This document shows, piece after piece, positions 1-10,000 of a stretch of DNA of 64,000 nt (position 1 is its first letter; every line of letters begins with the position of its first letter). Position numbers and translations under genes: made by a program. Origin of the DNA: Gonatopus flavifemur (taxonomy: Eukaryota; Arthropoda; Insecta; Hymenoptera; Dryinidae). The stretch is from positions 21,222,001-21,286,000 of the forward strand of contig JAFFJZ010000002.1 of assembly GCA_018340375.1 (NCBI GenBank). Direction: 5' to 3'. Below the pieces are notes generated by a model. That model saw nothing but the letters and a program-made list of their open reading frames with translations, had not been told where the DNA came from and made no database searches.

Positions 1-305
1 TTTTTTCAGAGTTTCTCAGAGTTTTTTCATTCTTTTTCAGAGAAATAGTAACGAAATTGCACGCTGCAAAAACTCTGATGGATTGCTAACATTTTTCTGA
101 CTTTTAGAAAAAAATTCAAAAATTTTCAAACACTTTTTCACACATGATATTTGAATACGGCATATGAATGTATTTATTGAATTTCAGGATTTTTCAATAA
201 TCAGAAAAATGTCAACAATTCATTAGAGTTTTGTCAGAGTTTTTTCAAAGTGCATTTTCGTTACTATTTCTCTGAAAAAGTATGAAAAAATTCTGAAAAA
301 AGTCT
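1..305. repeat. Fold-back (inverted-repeat) element, possibly cut by the window start
   Basis: Two arms are near reverse complements: roughly 1-82 and 222-305. Each carries the motif tttttcagagaaatagtaac or its complement. The words tcagagttt and ttttttca recur in the arms and again at 361-410, so the element or a related copy extends to about 410. There is no coding potential. This is probably a MITE or fold-back element; the left boundary is not visible. Confidence 0.6.
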
Positions 306-828
306 GTAAAGAATGTCCCAAAAATATTAGATTTCTCATCAAAATTTCAGAGATTTCCAGAGTTTGTCAGAGTTTCTCAGAGTTTTTTCATTTTTTTTCA
401 GAGATTTTTCATAGTTTTCCGGAACTGTTTATTTTATTATTTCGATTGGGATTTATGATTTTCGTGCTCGACACGAGCGTATTACAAAGATAAGAACGGT
501 TTTTTCAATGATAAAGCTTGTAACCTCTCAACAAAATCGAAGTTTCATAAAAAATTGATTTCATGTACACTACGACTCTCCAGAAGTTGATTTTTTTTCA
601 ATTTCTCATCACTAACGAATTATTTTTCATTTCTTATTCATCTATGTTTATTGAAAGACTACGGAATATTCTTAGATTCATTCAAAAATGAATGTACTTT
701 ATAACAAGGATTCCATGCACGTGACGACTTCAATGTTTCTCTTTTATTCTGAAAATACGTTTATTGCGAAGATCCCTGCATTTCTTGAACAACCATCGAA
801 CATGATGATTTCCGATCTGGCTCTAAAA

Positions 829-1134
829 TTCATGGAAAAAAAAAGAAATTCGTTAGAAATCTAGTTTCGCTAGATCCCTTTTGCTGTGACAGCAAACTAT
901 TTTTCATTACAGCAATCTTGTTGGCTGTGGCAGCAAAAAATGTTTGCTCATCCAGCAAAATTTGGTATCATATATATAGAATGGAAAACGAATTTTGCTG
1001 GAGAGGTCAACATTTTTTTCTGTCATAGCTAACAAGATTGCTGTGATAGCAAAGAGATTGCTGGCACAGCAAAAAAATTGCTACCTCAGCAAAATCAGAT
1101 ATTGCTGTCACAGGAAATGTTTTTTTTTGTCCGT
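829..1134 (-). mobile_element. Palindrome-rich MITE, GCTG-NNN-CAGC family, copy A
   Basis: The ends resemble catggaaaaaaaaagaaatt on the left and tttttttttgtccgtg on the right. The interior is packed with imperfect palindromes of the form TTGCTGNNNCAGCAA (for example ttgctgtgacagcaa at about 890). They sit around a central AT-rich block, tatcatatatatagaatgg. It is inverted relative to copy B at 1347-1715. No ORF is present. Confidence 0.75.
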
Positions 1135-1346
1135 GAAGTCTGTATAATTTGTGCTTGAAAGTTGACATAGGAAACTATGATCAGCCCCGTCAAAGGCTGA
1201 AATATCATTGCCATTAGATGGTCTAGCGGAAACACATTCCCGGGCTAGGAAAATGTCACGTATGAAACGCATGCGAAACGTATATGAGTTCAGGCTCATT
1301 ACAGGATTTGAGTTCTATACAGAAGTCCTGGGTCACATGGATTTCA

Positions 1347-1715
1347 CACGGAGAGAAAAAATTTGCTGACGCAGCAAATCAAGGTATTATATATAGAATA
1401 GCAAAATTTTTTGCTGACCTAGCTAGAAATCTGCTATAACAGCAATCGTGTTAGCTACGACAGCAATTTTTTAGCTGAGCAGCAAGAAATGTTGGCTCCG
1501 TCAGCAAATTTTCAGTATTATATACAGAATAGCAAACAAATTTTGCTGGGATAGCAAATATTTTTTGCTGCCACAGCTAAAAATTCGCTGTCGCAGCTAA
1601 CAAGATTGCTGGAACAGCAAATAGTTTGCTGTCACAGCAAAAAATTTGCTGCCCTGGCAAAAGGAACCTAGCAAAAGTAGATTTCGCTGCCACAGCGAAT
1701 TTCTTTTTCTCCGTG
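1347..1715 (+). mobile_element. Palindrome-rich MITE, GCTG-NNN-CAGC family, copy B
   Basis: The terminal inverted repeats are readable: cacggagagaaaaaatttgc on the left and gaatttctttttctccgtg on the right. Between them lie about thirteen versions of the word GCTGNNNCAGC (some with AGC in place of CAGC), spaced roughly 15-30 bp apart. The centre holds tattatatacagaatagc, which also appears in copy A. No coding potential. Confidence 0.8.
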
Positions 1716-1799
1716 CATATATGATTCATAAATACAATTTTCATTCATGAATCGTATATGCACGTTTTCACATCATGATTAATTGTAAATTCATATACC

Positions 1800-1885
1800 G
1801 ATCATATATCTTGAATGAAAAATTTTCAAACTATATATAATTTATATATAATGATATGCAACTTATGTATAAAATGTGTTGAAGT
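1800..1885. repeat. Partial copy of the tatataattt AT-rich repeat family
   Basis: This contains tgaaaaattttcaaac followed by tatataatttatatataat. The same core occurs at about 25412, 27390, 28418 and 28712. Only the left half is recognisable here. Confidence 0.5.
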
Positions 1886-2635
1886 ATATAAAAATTCTCG
1901 CACTTGGAATGTCATACGCGTGAACCATTTATTCTTAACTTTATCTCAGACAGCACTGTGAGTTCTCGGAATGTTTTAGAAACGTGCCCGTGGTTTCGCG
2001 ATCTCTGATTCCAACAATTACGTTTCCAAAACATTCTGAAAACTTACGTTGTCAAAACATTTATATGGTTCATGAAATTTCCCCATTTCGTCGCTAACCT
2101 ACGCCAACCTACAAATCATTCATATTCAAAGTTTAATACATCAAAAAATAGTAAAACCATATCGTTTTGCACATAATCAACTGATTGTCACTGCACAACA
2201 TAAAAAATCATGAAAATACACATATTGTAGAGAGTAAAACAAAGATATTAAAAAGCGCTTTAGAGTCGAACTATTTTCCACTAAATCTAGCACTTCGTAA
2301 GCTTGTACGTGTAATTTCTTACACACAAGATTATGTTACTTGAATATAATCGATTTAGGATTTGTTTTAAATGAAAATATCCGCAGATATCCGTTATCAA
2401 TTTGATAATTTATAAAGACAAATTCAACATGTGCTAATCACGTTTTGTGAGAATGTAGATAAAAGAAACCAGGACATTTTCATGTTTTAAAAACATCCAT
2501 GCGACCTTTTTAAAACGTTACAAAATGCTTCTGAAACATTTCGTTTGTAACGAGGTACATTTTGTGAATGTTTACCAAATATCAAATACATACATGATAT
2601 ATCAGAGGCATATAGGATCCACGCATTCAAATTAT

Positions 2636-3049
2636 ATATGGGGCATTCTATGCCAAATCGGACAGTTTTTACCCTGACCCCTTTCGATTTCGCGGAAGTT
2701 TTGATATGTTGTAGTACCTGGTCCAAAACTCATCTGTGCTGAGTTTCAGATTTTTTCATCCAAACAAAAAAAAAATTATGGATTTTTGAAAGGAAACGGA
2801 GTTTTTTTTCAAATGCTCATAACTCTGCGAAAAATGGACCAAATGGGACGACTTTTTTTCAACTTTTTTGTTTTGAGATGGACTTTACGAAGAGAAATAC
2901 GAAAAAAATATTCAAAATCATCTAGTATGAAATTTCAAAGTTTTTCGAAAGATGCGTTGTGGATCAGGTACTACAACATATCAAAACTTCCGCGGAATCG
3001 AAAGGGATCAGGGTAAAAACTGTCCGATTTGGCATAGAATGCCCCATAT
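2636..3049. mobile_element. MITE with ~95-bp near-perfect terminal inverted repeats
   Basis: The left arm begins atatggggcattctatgcc and the right arm ends with its exact complement, ggcatagaatgccccatat. The arms match with only a few differences over about 95 bp (2636-2735 against 2950-3049). The middle is AT-rich and encodes nothing recognisable. I found no convincing target duplication. The near-identity of the arms suggests a young copy. Confidence 0.85.
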
Positions 3050-3104
3050 GTAACATATAAAGATCCTGTATTTGTTTTATGTAGGCAATTTATGAATTAT
3101 GAAA

Positions 3105-3366
3105 TTCCCGCAAAGAGCTATGACAGTAAACATGAATTCATGATGAATAATTTGAATTCAAAATGAACTCTTGATGAATAACTGAATCTTCAGAGAGAAT
3201 TCATATCACGAATTCATAAAGAACTATTCGGGCATTCAACATGTATGCATTTTGAATCCAATGAGTTCATATTGAATTAATTTTTACTGTCATAACAGGG
3301 ACTGTTCAAGAAATTCTTTCAGAAGTTTTTGTGAATTCAAAATGATCATTTTTGCTGTCTGGGTAA
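3105..3366 (+). mobile_element. gaattc-rich repeat family, copy 1
   Basis: Recurrent words are gaattcaaaatgaac, tgaattcat and gggcattcaacatg. The right end reads tttttgctgtctggg. Related copies lie at 7530-7814 (opposite orientation), 19503-20090 and 22232-22511. The interior has many gaattc palindromes and no ORF. The left end is degraded. Confidence 0.65.
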
Positions 3367-3699
3367 TGTCTAATTTTGACTGAGGTTTTCATTCCACACA
3401 ACAAACCCACCATCTTGGATTTTCATGATTTGACTTGAGATTTCTAAAAAGCAGGCATTCGTTCAAAACAAGTGCACGAGATTCTCATTTAAATTAGGAA
3501 ATGTATTTTCTTCTCCATTGATCAGATCCAGTAACTTCGCTGAGACGCACTGAATGCCTTCAAACATAATTATCTTTAAAATAAATTCTTTTGAATATTC
3601 AAACTCATACTATATTCTCTTATTTAAGACATTGATAATAAGAATTTCAGGAATTCAATTAAAAAAAGTCAAGCTTCCATCATCAAACATGCTCGGACT

Positions 3700-3994
3700 G
3701 TAACAGTCTTGAATATGCAGTTTTAAATATGAATAAGTCTGTGAAAATTAAAATTCACTTTATACAAAGAGTTATGACGTTTAGAAATTAAATGATTCGG
3801 GAGTATATTTCTAATCAGCCGTTGATACGTACGATGTATATAAGGTATTTCAAAACTTTACTCACATTCAAACTCCACTAAGGAGCTTGGTCTACGAGTA
3901 ACGAAGTGAATTAGCAGGGTAGAAATTGAGTTTGAGAATCTGTTCAGTTTATCTTCATTTTCGCCTGAAATAGGTGTATTATTAGAATAATACA
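3700..3994 (+). promoter_or_regulatory. Promoter and 5' leader of ELO gene A
   Basis: A TATA box, tatataa, lies at 3838-3844, about 150 bp before the start codon. Blocks shared with the region upstream of ELO gene B include gcagttt, the segment around attcggnantatatttctaat, aggtatttcaaaactt, and ctccactaaggagc. The start context is tacaatgagt, with A at -3. Because the same blocks precede both paralogues, this segment was duplicated with the gene and probably contains its core promoter. Confidence 0.6.
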
Positions 3995-4040
3995 ATGAGT
4001 TTGATGGAAACCATCCGTTTTTATTGGCATGATTGTGCTG
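3995..4040 (+). CDS. ELO gene A coding exon 1
   Basis: Encodes MSLMETIRFYWHDCA plus one base of the next codon; the donor is gtgagt. ELO gene B has an almost identical first exon at 17885-17930, which supports this very short exon. The upstream start inside the longer open frame at 8617 is rejected because that stretch is repeat-derived intron. Confidence 0.88.
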
Positions 4041-7000
4041 GTGAGTTACAGTTTAAACATCCATCTGAACTATTGTTATATTGAAGTGTACGGTGAGAGA
4101 AAAATTCACCCTCTCATCCCTGGTTAAAAGAAACCATTGATTCTGACCAATTCTCATTAAATTACGATTAAACGTGGACAATGTTCTGACCAAATCTCAC
4201 CGGGGATTTTTCAATGAGATTTGGTCAGAACTTTCATGTGAATCTCGTTGAATCTGGACAAATCTCACTAAATTACGATTAAACTTGGACAATGTTCTGA
4301 CCAAATCTCATTGAATTTCATTTGTCAGATTCAATGGATTCTTTTAACCAGGGATGGTCTCAGTGAGTATAAAAAGTGTGGTGTCAGCTTTGCACACGTT
4401 TCGATATCGGTTAGAATTAGGTTTCTTATGTGATTATAAGTTTGAGAATTCGACACGATCACGATCTATATTTCGACGAATTTTTCTTCTACATCTCATT
4501 GCATTAAAAGTTCTACATGCAACATCAGTTCAGTCCATTCATACTTGAATCAGTAAGAAAAACCACAAACTGTGCCTCAAGAGATCGAAATCGAACAACT
4601 AACGAGACACAAAAAGCATCCCATTAGTAGTGTTCAACACCTCATAGTGTCATTTCCAGTGCAGAGTTGTTCACTGAGAAAAAAGTATTCCAAATTTATT
4701 TCAATAAAATAAGTTTTGTCAACTATTGACAACTCTTATTTCACCCAAATGATGGTTTGTTTACAATTAATAAGCCTCCTTTGTCACAAAAAATTCTTCT
4801 CTTAGTGTTGTCACACCGAATTTCGAGGTGGACTCTTATTCTCTAAATTTGAAAGAGTGAAATCTCACGGATTGCAGTGAAAAGCCGACCACTGCGAATC
4901 AGTGCATATACAATGCACAATCAGTGAATCTCAACTGATTCAATTAGTCAAGAACAATTTGAACTGGATAACCAATAACTATTCGCCGATTCTATTCAGT
5001 GGTTGACTTTCAACTACTAAAATAGTGAGATTTCACTGATTCAAATTTGGAGAGTATGGTACACAGAAAAAAGTCTATCTTTGAATCTAAGAAATTTTTA
5101 TTTGAATAGGTCCAAATAGATATTTCTATAACAGGAATAAATATTTATTTGATCCAAACAAATTTGTTATTTGCAAGAAGCATCAAATAATAGATGTGTT
5201 TACATAAACAAAAAATCCATTTCTGTCAAAGAATTATCTATTTAGAACTATTCAAATTCCTTAGATTCAAAGAAGTACTTTTTTCTATGTATCCACCCGA
5301 TGTTGACTCTGATAGCATTCTGAGCCCGATTTGTTCAAAATGCATTATGTGTAATTAAAAATCCAATCAAGAATTTCCAACAGTGTTCATATAAAGAACA
5401 TCCCACACAGCACTCGTTGTCTAAAAGATATCTTCAGAAATAATTAAGAACAATGCAAGAAGTCTTATGCAATATGAATAGACATCTTTCAGAAGTCTCA
5501 AACTGTTCTTACTTCTAAAAAATATCTTTCAGGACGTTTTTAGAAACCTTTTAAAATTTTCTGAATTTTTCTTTCAGAGAACAATGCAAGAAGTCTTATG
5601 CAACATGAATATACATCATTTAAAAGTCTTAAACTTGTTCTTACTTCTGAAAGATATCTTCAAGAACGTTTTCAGAAACCTTTGAGAAATTCCTCAAAGA
5701 TGTCTTTTAGAAAATTCTAAAAGGTTTCTGCGAAAGTTTTTGAAGATATCTTTTAGAATTGAGAACCGTTTAAGACTTCTGAAACAGTTTTATTCATATT
5801 GCATAAGACTTCTTGCATTGTTCTCAATTATTTCTAAAGATATCTTTTAGACAACGAGTGCTGTGTGGGATGGAAGTCATCTGTGGTTCTCAATATAATT
5901 TTGTTTTTGTGATAACGACTGCTGCATAGTGAAAAAAGTTCATTTGTAGTTAACAAATATATATTTAGTTGAAGCGAAATAAATATTATATAGGATATAT
6001 TATATGTTATATAGGATACTCACACATTTGATTTATCAACTATTAACGAACGTCCATGTCATTTCCATCCAATGTCACATTTTTATTATTGACGAAATAT
6101 ATTCGATTCAAGTAAGGATTCATTTCGCCATGAACAAATATACGTTGATTAACTAAATAAACGTTTTTGTCAGTTTATCAATCGCAATCTCTCATTTATC
6201 TGTAACATCCCCAAGAGAACACGAAACTCTGATGCACCTTCGATGAATGTAGATTGAGGAAGTGGACATTCAAACGGTCAATGAACTTTCGTTGAATGCA
6301 TATCAACTCAAAATTAATTTAAAATCAACCAACGAATCTTTACTGTAAATAAAATATTCGGATTTTTCCTGGACACAAAGTATATAAATTTTCCAATTTC
6401 TGTATGGAGAATAAGATTTCCGTGACATGAATATTGTACGGGAATTTTGATATCATGATATATGAAAATTCACAGTTTCTTAGGATCTTTGCAATACATC
6501 GATGAGAAATTTTCAATAAATTCATAGGATTTTTCCTATACAATGTATATGTTGACCACTTCATACACATGTGTAGGAAGTTTCTTATAAAAAATTACCT
6601 TAGGAATCAAAACACTCATCCCCCTTCGAGTTTTTGGAAAATTCTTGTACGAATAACGAGGGAAATCTTCATGTTCTATGTTGATGGTACACGAAAATAG
6701 ATCTCCGTTGAAACATTTCCAATCCCTACACTGTGAAAAATAATCGGAATTTTCCTGTGTACATCAATCGGAAAATTCCAATCACTGATTAGGAAATCAA
6801 TTTCCTTTACATTTATATGAAAATTCCAAACTTTATGGGATTTTTTCCAACATTTTACAGTAAATTTCTGGACAAGTTGGGAAAATTCCTAACGCATGTA
6901 TGTGTTAATTACTTAATATATAGAAATTTTCTGATAAAATTTTTTACAGTGTACCTCTTAACACTGATTCCCTCTGAATCTATTTCAATCGATTCCCCTC

Positions 7001-10000
7001 CTTCGAGGCTACACCGTAAAAAATTTATGAGAGAAAATTCCTACATAAATTTGAAAAGAAGTAATCAACACATCCATGCCTTGAGAATTTCTCTTCTTTG
7101 TTCTGAAATTTACTGCAAATTGTTGATGAAAATCCCATGAAGTTTGAAATTTTGTGTTAAATTTATGAGAATATTCAGAATTTTTCAAAAACTCGCACAA
7201 AAATGCCTGTGCACTCAATTTTTTTCAATTCTCAACGTGCTTTATACAGCCCTTTCCGACATTCCAAATGTGCATAAAAATTGGATCAATTCCGTTCTAT
7301 TGCCAATCTCGAGTCAGATATGGACTAATTTGACTCAAGATTTGTGTACACGTGGGTTCTCATCACTGGCCACAGGGTTGGAGGCCGGCAAATAACACCT
7401 TGTGACTCCATTTATTCCTCCCCTTTTGAAAAAACCCAGCTGGGTTCCAGCTAGGTCCGACCATGCCAGTAGGAATTTGGTTACATGGTCGAACCATGTC
7501 AGGACCATGCTGCGTAGGATCAACCTACATCCCAGACAGCAAAAATAACCCGTTTGAATTCTTGAAGACTCCTTAATGAGTTCTTGGAACAGTCCCCGTT
7601 ATGTCAGTGAAAATGAATTCAATATGAATTAAATGAATTGAAAACGAATACATGTTGAATGCCTGGAGAATTTTTCATGAACTCACAACATGAATTCTAT
7701 CTGAACAGTAAGTTGTTCATCAAGAATTCAATTTGAATTCAAAGTATTCATAATGAATTCATGTTTACTGTCATAAAGGGGGCTCTTCGTAGGGACTCTT
7801 TTGCTGTATGGGATGGGATCAGGTTGGTCCTACCTAAGCTGGTACTGCCTAATATGAGTCTACCTAGAGGTCGGTATAACCCTGCATGGTTCTATCCAGT
7901 CCAAGTATTAACCTGGGGCAGACCATGCTCGATATGGTCCCAGATAGTGATAAATAAATCTTGAAAATTCTAGTAGACCAGGACCTCTGTACGATTCATC
8001 CAGAGTGACATTTTTATCAAATTGCGTTACAGTTTTATCCCATGAACATTTCGAGATTTTTCTTTTTTTATGATTCATTCAAAAGGTATCGTGTCTTGAG
8101 ATTTTGTAATCAGGCAGATTTACGATTTGGTCATAAGATTCTCAGGCTGTTTGCATTTACAATGGACTTATATTTGTTGATATTTTTCTTATCACCTTTT
8201 CCAATTAATCCTGGTATAAAAAAATTTGCATCATGTTGATTTTTCAAAATCACTCTGATATTGACGCACTTGAAATAAGTCAAGTTTGAGTTGGTAAAAT
8301 CAGAATCAGGCCAGTCTAATTGGAACTCAGTTGCAAGCAAGTTGGTCGCCTATCGGTCGTTGGACCAACGATCACGGTCTGTAACTGGCACCAGCTAGTA
8401 CCAAGTTCCCGACTAGAAATTCAATTGGGTTAACCTGACGTTTGATTAGGACCTGATCAGGACCTGCCCAGACAGCACAACGTGCCACTGGGACGTTTAT
8501 GGAAGGTTTATAGAACGTAGAAGAGGTTTCCTGAACGTTCAGAAAACGTCCCAGAGACACATTGTGCTGTTAGGGTGGCCTGGTCCTAATGAAAGGTCGG
8601 GTCGACCCGATCAGATGTGACTGAATTTCCAGTCGGGTTGGTCCAATTGGAACCAAGTTGGTCTAGCTGGGACCAGGCTGGTTCCTTGTGGGACGGACCA
8701 TGCTGGGTTTCTTCAACAAGATCCTTTGCGAAACATATTCAAAATATGAAAACTTCAGATTTTCCTGAAGAACCTAAACAATATTCAAATTCTGTTTCTC
8801 AACATTTTTCAGATCAAAGGGTAAAAGATTGGCCAATCCTTAATTCACCTCTTCAATTTTTTGGCATTATATTTACATACTTGTATTTGGTGTTGATATT
8901 TGGACCACGTTTCATGAAGGATAGAAAACCATACGATCTTCAAGGATTCATCAGAAGTTACAATTTGTTTCAAATTTTAGTCAATGCTTGGGTAATACGT
9001 GAGATTGTAGCCTCCGGTTGGTTTGTCAAAGGACAATACGTATGCAGCGGAGCAATTCAATACTCGGATGAACCAAGTGAAGTCAGGGTGAGTATCAAAT
9101 GATTATTTGATGAATCACTGAACTTGGTTGTGGAAAAAAGTTTTTAATTGAATAAAAAATCGGAGATAAAGTTTGATAAGTCGTTAATAAATTCAAGAAG
9201 AGATTATGGAATTTCAGAATTTGTTATCAAAATTTATAAATTCATCTTGAGAGTTGATGGATTTATCTGTAGAATTAGCGAATTCTCCATAAAAGAATAA
9301 TCATATAGATTCTTAACACAGTAAACATTTTTTCCCCTCAAATCTTGGATCTTTTGGAGAACTTTTTTATTAGGTCTGGACGTTATCCAAGAACATGTTC
9401 CAAAGAAAATCTAAGACTCATGGTTATATAAATAGAGTTTCATGACATATTTCAGTTAAATTTTTCCAACAACATTCTCAAACTTCTTACAATCATGTTC
9501 CAAAATATCCTGAAAAATTATTTTTATATTTTCAGTTAGCGGGAGCGATGTGGTGGTTTTTGATAATCAAAATCCTTGATCTAGTAGAAACATTTGTATT
9601 CGTTCTTAGAAAGAAAGGGAATCAAGTTTCAAGGCTCCATTTGTTCCATCACATCTCCACTGCGACTCTAATGTTTGTGTACTTGAGATACATGGCTATT
9701 GGCGAAGCAGCTATATTTATTTTACTGAATTGTAGTGTGCATGTTATGATGTACACTTATTACTTGTTGAGCAATTTTGGCCCAGCAATTCAGCAAAAGC
9801 TTATCAAGTGGAAAAGAAGGATAACTATTATCCAAATGGTAAGAGAGAACAAACAAATTCTTGATCAGCGCATGGTTTTACGCTTAATCTAATCGGCATC
9901 CAATGAACATGCATATCGTGACAAAGTCTCAATGATATCTCATCAAAGATGTATGCAAGAAATTTCTTGGAGATATTTTGAAAGATATCCAGCTAGATGT

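Noticed and set aside
8617..8812. Longer open frame extending ELO gene A exon 2 upstream to an ATG at 8617
   Set aside because: The extension is ggtcc-type repeat sequence, lacks family similarity, and ends at a good splice acceptor exactly where the paralogue also begins its exon 2.
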